Source of the DNA: Microbacterium oxydans
GTDB lineage: Bacteria; Actinomycetota; Actinomycetes; Actinomycetales; Microbacteriaceae
Length of the DNA: 64,000 nt
Reading direction: 5' to 3'
Assembly: GCF_000956525.1 (NCBI RefSeq)
Contig: NZ_JYIW01000018.1
Span: forward strand, 87,337 to 151,336
Part shown: positions 26,234-34,566 of the stretch, one piece after another
Layout of the letters: each line of letters starts with the position of its first letter
Numbering within the stretch: position 1 is the stretch's first letter
Notes under the pieces: model-generated
Databases searched by the model: none
What the model saw: only the letters and a program-made list of their open reading frames with translations
What the model was told of the DNA's origin: nothing
Position numbers and translations under genes: made by a program

Positions 26234-27228
26234 ACGCCGGGGCGCTGACCGTCATCGAAGCCGGCTCCACGCAGGTCACCGACCTCGGTCGCCGCCGCGG
26301 ACCGCGCTTCGGCGTTCCGGTGAACGGTGCGCTCGATCAGCATTCGGCCCGCATCGCGAACATCCTCGTCGGCAACCCCGAGACGGCGCCGGTGCTGGAG
26401 ATCACCGCGCTCGACGCCGAGTTCGTCGCCGACGTCGACCTGCTGATCGCGGTGAGCGGCGCAGACGGGCATCTCACGGTCGACGGCGTCGGGCGTCCCT
26501 CCAACGAACCGGTCTCGGTGCGTGCGGGCGAGGTGATCGCGCTGCGACAGATCCAGGGCGGACTCCGGGCGTACCTGGCGGTGCGCGGATCGTTCGACGT
26601 GCCGCGGCTCCTCGGCAGCTGCGCCCCCGACTCGGTGCTGGGTTTCGGCGGTCGACTGGTCAGCGGCGCAACGATCCCCGTGCGACGCTCGACGGCGCCG
26701 ATCTTCAACGCCCACTTCTCCGCCGAGCTCTACAGCCTCGACGTGCCCCGCCTCGCGACGGGATTCGTCGTCGACGTCACCGACGGCCCTGACATCGACG
26801 ACTTCGCCGGCACCGCGGATCGGCTCTTCGAGCAGCCCTATCTCGTCACGCCGAAGAGCAACCACATCGGTCTGCGCATGACCGGGCCGCTGCCCGAGCG
26901 GATCACGCAGGGCGAGGTGCTCTCCCGCGGTGTCCCGGTCGGCGCGGTCGAGGTGCCGCCGGGGGACGAGCTCCTGGTGCTGCATCGCGGGCGCGGTGTG
27001 ACCGCCGGCTACCCGGTGCTCGCCGTCGTGACCCCCGGTTCGCTCGACGTGCTGGCGCAGGTGCGCCCCGGTCAGCACCTGCGCTTCCGTCGACTCTCCG
27101 CGGCGGACGCCGCAGCCAGAGCTCGCGCCGAGCTCGTCGAACTCGAAGCGCTCCGTCTTCGCGTCCAGTCCGTGTTCGCGGCTCTGGACGCGCTCGCAAC
27201 AGCCACCACCGGAAGGACCCTGCTATGA
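26230..27228 (+). CDS. pxpC: 5-oxoprolinase subunit PxpC (KipA-like)
   Basis: A 332-residue carboxyltransferase A/B-like protein starting VIEAGSTQVTDLGRRRGPRF then GVPVNGALDQ, the KipA/PxpC signature. Other landmarks are RAYLAVRGSFDVP, SNHIGLRM and the C-terminal VTAGYPVLAVV. It overlaps pxpB by four bases and the next SDR by four bases. The C-terminal tail (about 300-332) is an Ala/Glu/Arg-rich helix, slightly longer than usual. Confidence 0.9.
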   Translation: MNAGALTVIEAGSTQVTDLGRRRGPRFGVPVNGALDQHSARIANILVGNPETAPVLEITALDAEFVADVDLLIAVSGADGHLTVDGVGRPSNEPVSVRAGEVIALRQIQGGLRAYLAVRGSFDVPRLLGSCAPDSVLGFGGRLVSGATIPVRRSTAPIFNAHFSAELYSLDVPRLATGFVVDVTDGPDIDDFAGTADRLFEQPYLVTPKSNHIGLRMTGPLPERITQGEVLSRGVPVGAVEVPPGDELLVLHRGRGVTAGYPVLAVVTPGSLDVLAQVRPGQHLRFRRLSAADAAARARAELVELEALRLRVQSVFAALDALATATTGRTLL

Positions 27229-28001
27229 CTTTCTCCGACTACCGTGTCGCCGTCGTCACCGGCGCGACGAGCGGCGTCGGCCGCGGTGCGATCGACCTCT
27301 TCCTCGCGAAGGGACTCACGGTCCACGCGATCGCGCGCGACGAGTCGCGGCTCGCGGCCCTCGCCGAGCGCGGCGTGATCACCCACGCCCTGGATGTGCG
27401 CGACACCGCTGCGCTCGCTCGAGAGCTCGAGGGCGTCGAAGCGGACATCGTGCTGAACAGTGCAGGGGTCAGTCGTGCGGGCAACATCCTGAGTGCCTCC
27501 GCTGAGGATCTCGACGACCTGATCGAGGTGAACCTCACGGCCGTGATGCAGATCCTGCGCCTGGTCTACCCGGGCATGGTCGAGCGCGACCGCGGTCACG
27601 TGCTCAACATCTCCTCGATCGCCGGGCACTACAACTTCTTCGGTCACACCGCCTATCACGCGACCAAAGCGGCCGTGCATCAGCTCTCGCGGCAGCTCCG
27701 CAACGACGCGATGGGCAAGCGGGTGCGCGTCACCGAGCTGAGCCCAGGTCGGATCGAGACCGAGATCTTCTCGCGCAACCTGGGCGGCACGCCCGAGACG
27801 GATGCCGAGGCGTGGGCGACCTACTACGAGGGCTTCGAGTCGCTCACGGTCGACGACATCGTGGCGGCGATCGAGTACGCCGTGGATGCACCGGCGCACG
27901 TCAACATCGGGCTCATCGAGCTCATGCCCACATTCCAGGTGCCCGGCGGACTCACCTTCGAGCGCCGCCAGCAGGACGCCGTCCTCGAGAACGCAGAGTA
28001 A
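27225..28001 (+). CDS. SDR family oxidoreductase
   Basis: A 258-residue short-chain dehydrogenase similar to YdfG/serine-dehydrogenase-like enzymes. The cofactor motif is TGATSGVG (residues about 12-19), the catalytic serine lies in NISSIAGH and the Tyr-Lys pair in YHATKAA. The PGRIETEIF and late DDIVAAIEYAVDAPAHVNI fit NADP-dependent 3-hydroxy acid dehydrogenases of the YdfG group, which oxidise beta-hydroxy amino acids. It overlaps pxpC and may act on the hydroxyl group of the lactam-derived acid. Confidence 0.85.
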   Translation: MTFSDYRVAVVTGATSGVGRGAIDLFLAKGLTVHAIARDESRLAALAERGVITHALDVRDTAALARELEGVEADIVLNSAGVSRAGNILSASAEDLDDLIEVNLTAVMQILRLVYPGMVERDRGHVLNISSIAGHYNFFGHTAYHATKAAVHQLSRQLRNDAMGKRVRVTELSPGRIETEIFSRNLGGTPETDAEAWATYYEGFESLTVDDIVAAIEYAVDAPAHVNIGLIELMPTFQVPGGLTFERRQQDAVLENAE

Positions 28002-28012
28002 GGAACGACACC

Positions 28013-28699
28013 ATGGTCCACGTCACCACGAAGATCGAGCGCGCCGACGCAGCCGACATCGCACGGCTCGGCGAATTCAGCGCAGCGACCATCCACGAGG
28101 CGCAGGGGCGCCGCGGTGCGCTGAACTCGAACATCACGCCCATCGACCGCGACACCTCGTTCGTCGGCTCGGCGTTCACCGTCGTGTGCGCTCCCCGCGA
28201 CAACCTGATGCTCCAGGTCGCGATCCACTACGCGCAGCCGGGCGACGTGCTCATCGTCTCGGCCGGCGAGTTCGCCGAGGCCGGCATGTTCGGCGACGTG
28301 CTCGGCAACGCATGCAAGGCGAAGGGCATCGCGGCGCTCGTCACCGACGCCGGCGTGCGCGACACCCAGGAGCTGCGCGAGCTCGGCCTCCCGGTGTTCT
28401 CCGGCAGCGTGTCGATCAAGGGCACCGTGAAGGAGACCCTCGGCGCGCTGAACCAGCCCGTGGTCTTCGCCGGCGAACTCATCCGCCCCGGCGACATTGT
28501 CAAGGGCGATGCCGACGGAGTGGTCGTGGTGCGCCGCGAAGAGGCCCGCGAGGCAGCCGAGCTGTCGGCCGCCCGTGACGCGCACGAGGCCGAGCTCATC
28601 ACGAAGTACTGGGCCGGTGGTACGACCATCGAGCTCTGCAACCTCACCGAGGTGCTCAAGGCGAAGGGCCTCACCTCCGACATCGAGGACGCCTCATGA
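28013..28699 (+). CDS. RraA-like protein / 4-hydroxy-2-oxoacid aldolase
   Basis: A 228-residue protein of the RraA/HMG-CHA aldolase family. It keeps GDVLGNACKAKGIAALVTD followed by AGVRD, including the Arg-Asp pair that in class II aldolases of this family binds pyruvate and the metal, and IKGTVKETLGALNQPV. Family members split 4-hydroxy(-4-methyl)-2-oxoglutarate or 4-carboxy-4-hydroxy-2-oxoadipate into two keto acids; some only decarboxylate oxaloacetate. Its position between lactamase subunits and an aminotransferase supports an aldolase role. The start follows AAGGAACGACACC. Confidence 0.8.
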   Translation: MVHVTTKIERADAADIARLGEFSAATIHEAQGRRGALNSNITPIDRDTSFVGSAFTVVCAPRDNLMLQVAIHYAQPGDVLIVSAGEFAEAGMFGDVLGNACKAKGIAALVTDAGVRDTQELRELGLPVFSGSVSIKGTVKETLGALNQPVVFAGELIRPGDIVKGDADGVVVVRREEAREAAELSAARDAHEAELITKYWAGGTTIELCNLTEVLKAKGLTSDIEDAS

Positions 28700-29919
28700 C
28701 CGACGCGATCGCATCGTCGTTCACGGCGGCCGCGCGGCTCGGCCGCATCAAGCCGTCGCCCAGCACGGCCGCAGCGGCACGCGTGCGGGAGCTCACGGCG
28801 CAGGGCCGGCGCATCCTCGACCTGACCGTCGGCGAGCCCGACTTCGACACTCCTGCGCATGTCAAGCAGGCGGCGATCGCGGCGATCGAGGCGGGCGAGA
28901 CGAAGTACACGCCGGTGAACGGCACGCCCCGTCTGCGTCAGGCGATCCGGGGTTCGCTGCAGCGCACGCACGGGATCGAGTACTCGGATGCCGAGATCAC
29001 GGTGGGCGGTGGCGGCAAGCAGGTCATCTTCCTCGCCCTGATGGCGACCGTGGATGCCGGCGACGAAGTGCTCATCCCTGCGCCGTACTGGGTGTCGTAC
29101 CCCGACATGGTGCGCGCGAACGACGGCACCCCGGTGATCGTCTCGACGTCGGCCGAGGCCGGCCACAAGCTGACGGCCGCCGAGCTGGAGGCCGCGATCA
29201 CCGACCGCACCACCTGGCTGATCCTGAACAGCCCCGGCAACCCGAGCGGCGCGATCCACACCGCGGAGGAGCTCACCGAGCTCGCCGAGGTGCTGCGTCG
29301 CCATCCAGCCGTCTCGGTGCTGTCGGATGAGATCTACAGCGAGATCTCGTTCACGGGTTCGCCGGCGCCGAGCCTGGCATCCGTCGCCCCGGACCTCCGG
29401 CACCGCGTGCTCGTGGTCTCCGGGGTCTCGAAGTCGTACGCGATGACCGGCTGGCGGTTGGGATACGCGGCAGGCGACCCAGCGCTCATCGGTGCCATCA
29501 ACACGCTGCAGTCGCAGACGTCGTCGTGCCCGTCGTCGATCAGTCAGGCCGCGGCGGCCGCAGCGCTCGAAGGACCGCAGGACTTCATCGCCGAGTCGGT
29601 GCCGGTGTATCGCGAGCGCCGAGACGCCGCGGTGGTAGGGCTGACCGCGATCGATGGGCTCATCCCGCTCGTGCCGGACGGCGCGTTCTACCTGTACGTC
29701 GACTGCGCCGGCCTCATCGGTCGGCGTACGGAGGACGACAGCATCCTCGCGGACGATCAGGACGTGACCCTGTACCTGCTCGACCGGGCGGGCGTCGCCG
29801 TGATCCAGGGTTCCGCCTACGGGCAGTCGCCGTTCTTCCGGATCTCGTTCGCGACCGACCTCGACACCATCACCGCGGCGATCCAGGAGATCGCCACAGC
29901 CGTCGGCGCACTGCGATGA
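28696..29919 (+). CDS. PLP-dependent aminotransferase (class I/II, aspartate type)
   Basis: A 407-residue fold-type I aminotransferase. It shows LDLTVGEPDFDTPAH, then KYTPVNGTPRLRQA, the NSPGNPSG loop, SDEIYSEI, the PLP-binding lysine in VSGVSKSYAMTGWRLGY and C-terminal RISFA. This is the aspartate/tyrosine aminotransferase subgroup. It overlaps the aldolase gene by four bases. In the pathway it could transaminate a glutamate analogue to the 2-oxo acid that the aldolase cleaves. Confidence 0.85.
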   Translation: MTDAIASSFTAAARLGRIKPSPSTAAAARVRELTAQGRRILDLTVGEPDFDTPAHVKQAAIAAIEAGETKYTPVNGTPRLRQAIRGSLQRTHGIEYSDAEITVGGGGKQVIFLALMATVDAGDEVLIPAPYWVSYPDMVRANDGTPVIVSTSAEAGHKLTAAELEAAITDRTTWLILNSPGNPSGAIHTAEELTELAEVLRRHPAVSVLSDEIYSEISFTGSPAPSLASVAPDLRHRVLVVSGVSKSYAMTGWRLGYAAGDPALIGAINTLQSQTSSCPSSISQAAAAAALEGPQDFIAESVPVYRERRDAAVVGLTAIDGLIPLVPDGAFYLYVDCAGLIGRRTEDDSILADDQDVTLYLLDRAGVAVIQGSAYGQSPFFRISFATDLDTITAAIQEIATAVGALR

Positions 29920-30698
29920 CCGGGCAGCGGATCGCGAACCCGTTCGACCTCTCCGGTCGGCGCGCGCTGGTGACCGGCTCCAGCCGCGGTATCGGCCTCG
30001 CGATCGCCCGGTCGCTGCTCGGCGCCGGTGCGCACGTGGTCGTGCACGGTCGAGACGCAGCGGTCGTCGAGGTGACGGCCGCATCGCTCGCGCAGGAGTA
30101 CGGGACGGATGCCGTGTCGGCCGCCGCCTTCGACATCACCGATGAAGGCGCCGTCATCGCCGGCATCCGCGACATCGAAGCCCGCGGCCCGCTGGACATC
30201 CTCGTGAACAATGCGGGCATGCAGCACCGTGAGCCGATGCTCGAGGTGAGCCTGGAGAACTGGGAGCGCGTGATCCGCACCGATCTGACCAGCGCCTTCC
30301 TCGTCGGCCGCACCGCAGCGCGTGCGATGGTCGAGCGCGGCAGCGGGGCAATCGTCAACATCTGCTCGGTGCAGACCGACCTCGCACGCCCCACGATCGG
30401 CGCGTACACCGCGGCGAAGGGTGGGCTGCGCAACCTCACCAAGGCCATGACCGCCGAATGGGCGGGCAGCGGTGTGCGCGTGAACGGCGTCGCCCCCGGG
30501 TACATCCGCACCGAGCTCACGCAGTCGCTCGTCGACGATCCGACGTTCAACGCGTGGGTCCTCGGCCGCACACCGGTGGGTCGCTGGGGCGAGCCGGACG
30601 ACATCGGTGGCGCCGTGATCTGGCTCTCGTCCGACGCGTCGCGCTTCGTCACCGGACAGGTCGTCTTCGTCGACGGCGGCATGACGGCGGTGGTCTGA
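29916..30698 (+). CDS. SDR oxidoreductase, gluconate 5-dehydrogenase-like
   Basis: A 260-residue short-chain dehydrogenase starting NPFDLSGRRALVTGSSRGIG, the pattern of gluconate 5-dehydrogenase (IdnO) and 2-deoxygluconate 3-dehydrogenase. It has NNAGMQHR, ICSVQ as the serine region and YTAAKGG as the Tyr-Lys pair, ending in VDGGMTAVV. Coupled on both sides by start-stop overlaps. With the following IdnD-like gene it forms an idonate/gluconate-type redox pair. Confidence 0.85.
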   Translation: MTGQRIANPFDLSGRRALVTGSSRGIGLAIARSLLGAGAHVVVHGRDAAVVEVTAASLAQEYGTDAVSAAAFDITDEGAVIAGIRDIEARGPLDILVNNAGMQHREPMLEVSLENWERVIRTDLTSAFLVGRTAARAMVERGSGAIVNICSVQTDLARPTIGAYTAAKGGLRNLTKAMTAEWAGSGVRVNGVAPGYIRTELTQSLVDDPTFNAWVLGRTPVGRWGEPDDIGGAVIWLSSDASRFVTGQVVFVDGGMTAVV

Positions 30699-31738
30699 TG
30701 TCGGATGCCCTGCACGCGCTCGTGATCCACGAGGCCGGCGATCTCCGTCTCGACGTGATCCCCGAGCCGGTGCCGGCGCCGGACGAAGCGGTGATCGACG
30801 TCATCTACGGCGGCATCTGCGGCTCCGATCTCCACTACTGGAAGCACGGTGCCGCGGGGGAGTCGATCCTCCGTGCCCCGATGGTGCTCGGGCACGAGGT
30901 CGTCGGCGTCGTCCGCCGAGCCGCGGCTGACGGCAGCGGCCCTTCGGAGAAGACCCGCGTCGCGGTGCATCCGGCGACCCCTGCGAAGGAGGTCATCCGC
31001 CACCCGGTCGACCGGCCGAACATCTCCGGCGGCGGCTACCTCGGCTCCGCCGCCCGCTTCCCGCACCGGGATGGCGCCTTCGCGCACCGCGTCGCGATGC
31101 CCACCCGGATGCTGCGCGTGCTCCCCGAGGGCGTCGACCTGCAGGAGGCGGCGCTCATCGAGCCGGCCAGCGTCGCCTGGCATGCCGTCAGCCGGATCGG
31201 CGATGTCACCGACCTCTCCGCGCTCGTCGTCGGTTGCGGTCCGATCGGCCTGCTGACGATCGCCGTGCTCACGGCCAGGGGTGCACGGCACATCACCGCG
31301 ATCGACCTGCATGAGCGCCCCCTCCGCATCGCGCGGGAACTCGGGGCCGACGTGACGCTGCAGCAGCCCGACGACGCCGACATCGCCGCGATCGATGCAG
31401 ACGTCGTGATCGAGTCCTCCGGCAGCCACCGCGGCCTCGACACCGCGATCAGAGCGGCCGCCCGCGGTGGCGCGGTCGCCATGGTGGGGCTCCTGCCGAG
31501 CGGTCCGCAGCCGGTGCAGGTGGCTCTCGCGATCGCGAAGGAGCTCGACCTGCTCGGGTCGTTCCGCTTCAACGACGAGATCGACGAGGTGATCGCCGCG
31601 CTCGCTCAGGGCACGCTGCGGATCGCGCCGGTGATCAGTCACGTCAAGCGCTGGCGCTCGGCTGAAGACGCGTTCGCGCTCGCCGCCGACCCGACCGTGT
31701 CGAGCAAGGTGCTCCTGCAGTTCGGGCGCGCGCGATGA
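30698..31738 (+). CDS. idnD: L-idonate 5-dehydrogenase-like MDR enzyme
   Basis: A 346-residue zinc dehydrogenase. GGICGSDLHYWKHGAAGES is the L-idonate 5-dehydrogenase signature, with the catalytic Cys about 38 and His in LGHEVVG (about 64), and GCGPIGLL as the NAD motif. The structural-zinc loop (about 88-115) has no cysteine at all, unlike the four-cysteine lobe of E. coli IdnD, so this enzyme binds only the catalytic zinc. Substrate is inferred as an idonate-like sugar acid. Start and stop overlap neighbours. Confidence 0.8.
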   Translation: MSDALHALVIHEAGDLRLDVIPEPVPAPDEAVIDVIYGGICGSDLHYWKHGAAGESILRAPMVLGHEVVGVVRRAAADGSGPSEKTRVAVHPATPAKEVIRHPVDRPNISGGGYLGSAARFPHRDGAFAHRVAMPTRMLRVLPEGVDLQEAALIEPASVAWHAVSRIGDVTDLSALVVGCGPIGLLTIAVLTARGARHITAIDLHERPLRIARELGADVTLQQPDDADIAAIDADVVIESSGSHRGLDTAIRAAARGGAVAMVGLLPSGPQPVQVALAIAKELDLLGSFRFNDEIDEVIAALAQGTLRIAPVISHVKRWRSAEDAFALAADPTVSSKVLLQFGRAR

Positions 31739-32463
31739 GCCGGCTGCCCTGCGACGTCTCGGCGCCGCACGGCAGCGCCGCCGGCTACGACGCGGGCTGC
31801 CGGACGAGGGCGATGTGCCCGAACGGCCAGGACTCGGAGATGCTCAGCTGCGCGGAAGCGGTCGTGCGGCGGCGAGGGGACTACCACCTGCTGCGTCTTC
31901 CCGCGGATCAGCCGCTGCCCAGGGACGGCAACGTCGGCGTGATGACGTCGTCGCACGAGCCGGTGCGCGCGGTGCACGGCACGCCGTGGGGGTACGCCAG
32001 AGGATGCCGGGACGCGAGCGGATGCCCGAACCGGCTTCGCGGGGCGATGACCTGCGCCGACGCGCGACGCCGATACGTGCAGGAATACGCGGCGCGGCGG
32101 TCTGCGGGCGTGGGGACGCCGATCGAGCACGGCACGCCGAACGGCTACCTCCTGGGCTGTCGCGACAGCAGGCTGTGCCCTGGCGGCGACGACGGCGTCT
32201 CCTGCGCCGAGTCGCGTGCACGGCATCGGATGCGGATCGCGCGCGCTGCCGGGATCGCGCCGCGCGCCGAGACCCTCGACTCCGGCCCGGCGATCGCGAA
32301 GGTCCGCGCGCTGCGCTCGCAGGGGTGGTCGCTGCGACGCATCTCCTCAGCGACCGGATGCGGCCGCACCACGATCGCGGAACTCGCCGGCGAGACCGGC
32401 ACCGTGCGGGAGCGGGTGACGCCCGTCACCCTGCGGCGGATCCTCGCTGTCGAGGCGCGCTGA
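31735..32463 (+). CDS. Protein with three His-Cys3 repeats and C-terminal HTH, candidate DNA-binding regulator
   Basis: A 242-residue basic protein that I do not recognise as a named family. Three repeats at about H12-C39, H81-C107 and H132-C157 follow H-x9-C-x5-C-x(8-10)-C with the shared frame HGT-x2-GY-x2-GCR-x4-CP and then CA(D/E)AR. Spacing is exact in all three, so each may bind one zinc ion. Similar HG..GY..GC(R) motifs occur in small actinobacterial zinc-ribbon-like proteins. Residues about 190-225 form an HTH (LRSQGWSLRRISSATGCGRT). It overlaps idnD by four bases and closes the pxp operon. A regulatory role is inferred. Confidence 0.65.
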   Translation: MSRLPCDVSAPHGSAAGYDAGCRTRAMCPNGQDSEMLSCAEAVVRRRGDYHLLRLPADQPLPRDGNVGVMTSSHEPVRAVHGTPWGYARGCRDASGCPNRLRGAMTCADARRRYVQEYAARRSAGVGTPIEHGTPNGYLLGCRDSRLCPGGDDGVSCAESRARHRMRIARAAGIAPRAETLDSGPAIAKVRALRSQGWSLRRISSATGCGRTTIAELAGETGTVRERVTPVTLRRILAVEAR

Positions 32464-32503
32464 GGATCAGCCGTCCGCGCCGCGCGCCGCGTACCCTGGC
32501 CTC

Positions 32504-33133
32504 ATGACTGCAACGAGCGCCCGCACCGCCGCACAGGTCGTCGATTGGCGACGCCGCGTCTTCGCGCTGTACGACGCCGTGCGCCGGGCGGAGTCTCCCG
32601 AGGATGCGCATGAGCTCTGGCGGATCGAGCGCGACGAGCTGCTGCTGCATCACCCGGCGACGCCGCTGCTCTCGGCGGACCGGCCGCTGTTCGAGGGACT
32701 GCCGATCGCTCCGTACGACGCGGCGTGGCGGTTCGAGTTGCCGATCCTGCCGGCAGAACCCGGCGGCTTCGACTTCGCGACCGGGACAGACGGCGTCGTG
32801 CCGTTCGAACGCATCGGCAGGGTCGAGGTCCCGGATGCCGGTTCACTCGACATCTGGCGGCTGACCACGTATGGGGGCGGGCTGTTCATCCCGGTGCGCG
32901 ATGCGCTGGCCGGGCGCCCCGGCGGAACCTACGGCGGCGGGCGCTATCTGATCGACACGATCAAGGGCGCAGATCTCGGTTCTGATGCCGAGCGCGGCAC
33001 GATCGTGCTCGACTTCAACTTCGCGTACAACCCCTCCTGCGCCTACGATCCGGCGTGGGCATGCCCCTTGGCCCAACCCGGCAACGTGCTCCCGATCGCT
33101 GTTCCTGTCGGCGAGCTGTACGCCGGCGTCTGA
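32504..33133 (+). CDS. DUF1684 protein
   Basis: A 209-residue soluble protein matching DUF1684: an N-terminal WRRRVFALYDAVRRAE and HPATPLLSADR, a central GGGLFIPVRDALAG, and the conserved C-terminal FAYNPSCAYDPAWACPLAQP then GNVLP. Function unknown; several family members are seen in bacteria and fungi. The start is the first ATG after a short gap from the operon above. Confidence 0.85.
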   Translation: MTATSARTAAQVVDWRRRVFALYDAVRRAESPEDAHELWRIERDELLLHHPATPLLSADRPLFEGLPIAPYDAAWRFELPILPAEPGGFDFATGTDGVVPFERIGRVEVPDAGSLDIWRLTTYGGGLFIPVRDALAGRPGGTYGGGRYLIDTIKGADLGSDAERGTIVLDFNFAYNPSCAYDPAWACPLAQPGNVLPIAVPVGELYAGV

Positions 33134-33434
33134 GCGGATGGTGGAGGGTTCGAACAGGCGCGCCCCTCTCGAGTTTCGGCTCCCCAGCCTGACTCTCGAG
33201 AGGGCGCTGCCACCGGGGGGTGTGGCTGTCCTGCTCACTGCAATCGGTGCTGCGCCCCAGACGCTTCACCATGGCAGCCCCAGCCGCCGTCATCGAGAAT
33301 AGCGCGGAAACCGCGTGTCCCCCAAATGGGGGACACGAGTTTTTGCTGAGAGTTTCCTGAGCACTTGGATCCGGGTCCGATCGGGCCATCGGCTCGATGT
33401 GTCAAGGGGTGGGCATGTGCCGCCAGGACACGGG
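33134..33434. other. 301-base non-coding region with two hairpins
   Basis: No gene is visible. A hairpin at 33160-33207 has arms GCGCCC-CTCTCGAG and CTCGAGAG-GGCGC around a 21-base loop. A second, textbook terminator lies at 33315-33345. The remainder carries no recognisable motif apart from the start region of the FUSC gene. Confidence 0.5.
33315..33345 (+). terminator. Rho-independent terminator
   Basis: GTGTCCCCC-AAAT-GGGGGACAC (33315-33336... stem 9 bp, extendable to 10) followed by GAGTTTTT. This is the only classic stem plus T-tract in the window. It closes the DUF1684 transcript, or separates it from the FUSC gene. Confidence 0.85.
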
Positions 33435-34556
33435 ATGCTGGATGCCCGGAAGGAGCCAGCCATCATCACCGACCTCCGTGCCCGCAGCCGCGCCGCTGCG
33501 CTGACAGCCCGCAGTGCCGTGCATCCGGCACGCCTGCTGCTCGTCGCGAAGACCATGCTCGCGGTGGGCCTCGCGTGGTGGATCGCCCCGCACATGCCGG
33601 GGGTCACCGACGAGTATCCGTATTACGCGCCGCTCGGCGCGCTGCTGAGCATGTACCCGACGCTGATGGGGTCGGCGAGGTCGAGCCTGCAGACCCTGCT
33701 CGGTCTCGCGACCGGGATCGGTCTCGCCGCGCTCGTGGTGATCACCGTCGGGCCGACGTGGTGGACCATCCCGCTGATCGTCGGCGTCGGCGTGTTGGTG
33801 TCGGGAACCGGCTGGTTCGGCGCGGGGCGCGACTACGTGCCGATCGCTGCGCTGTTCGTGCTCATCATCGGCGGGCAGAACGCCGACGACTACTCGCTCG
33901 GCTACCTCACGCAGACCGCGGTCGGCGTCGTGGTGGGGCTCATCGTCAACTTCGTCATCGCGCCGGCACCGCTCACGGCCTCTGCGCAGCTGCGGGTGCG
34001 TGAGTTCCGCGCGCAGCTGGCAGCGCATCTCGACGACATCGCAGTGGCCGTGTCGGAGTCCTGGCCGCCGGAGCGTGAGCAGTGGGCCCTGGATGCCGGT
34101 TCGCTGGCCGACACCGCGCGCTCGGTGCGAGCGACGCTCGACGAGGCCGACGAGAGCCGTCGCTGGAACCTTCGCGCCCGCGGCAGCCGAGCGCACACCG
34201 CCGACGTGCACGCGCAGCTGGCCGCACTCGACCGCATCGCCGACCGCATCCGCGACGTGTCAGACACGATCGCCGACACGATCTGGGACCGCCCAGGTGC
34301 GCTCGACCTCGACCCCACGGTCGTCGCGCCGTTGACGGATGCCTGCCATGCGGTCGCCGCGGTGATCGCCCTCGACGACCTCGACTCGGCCGAGGCGCAT
34401 CGGGTGCGCGGCGAGGCGGCGCGGGCGGTGCGGCTGCTGCTCGAGACCGTCGACGACCGCACCGTCGAAGCGCGACGATCGATGGGCCCCGGCGTGCTGT
34501 GCGCGATGCATCTGCGCCGCATCCTGATCCTCGCCGGGCAGCAGCTGCCCGACTGA
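33435..34556 (+). CDS. FUSC-family membrane protein (aromatic-acid-exporter-like)
   Basis: A 373-residue protein. Residues about 25-175 contain about five to six helices of the FUSC type (PYYAPLGALLSMYPTLMGSARSS then LQTLLGLATGIGLA), followed by a long cytoplasmic helical part rich in Arg/Asp/Ala. Family members export aromatic acids or other amphipathic molecules. The ATG at 33435 is preceded by CAGGACACGGG; starts further upstream would run into the terminator. Confidence 0.75.
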   Translation: MLDARKEPAIITDLRARSRAAALTARSAVHPARLLLVAKTMLAVGLAWWIAPHMPGVTDEYPYYAPLGALLSMYPTLMGSARSSLQTLLGLATGIGLAALVVITVGPTWWTIPLIVGVGVLVSGTGWFGAGRDYVPIAALFVLIIGGQNADDYSLGYLTQTAVGVVVGLIVNFVIAPAPLTASAQLRVREFRAQLAAHLDDIAVAVSESWPPEREQWALDAGSLADTARSVRATLDEADESRRWNLRARGSRAHTADVHAQLAALDRIADRIRDVSDTIADTIWDRPGALDLDPTVVAPLTDACHAVAAVIALDDLDSAEAHRVRGEAARAVRLLLETVDDRTVEARRSMGPGVLCAMHLRRILILAGQQLPD

Positions 34557-34566
34557 GGTCGTCGGG

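Noticed and set aside
24744..27228. Urea carboxylase/allophanate hydrolase system
   Set aside because: The KipI/KipA-like proteins could suggest it, but there is no biotin domain or amidase, and PxpA (LamB/YcsF) is present.
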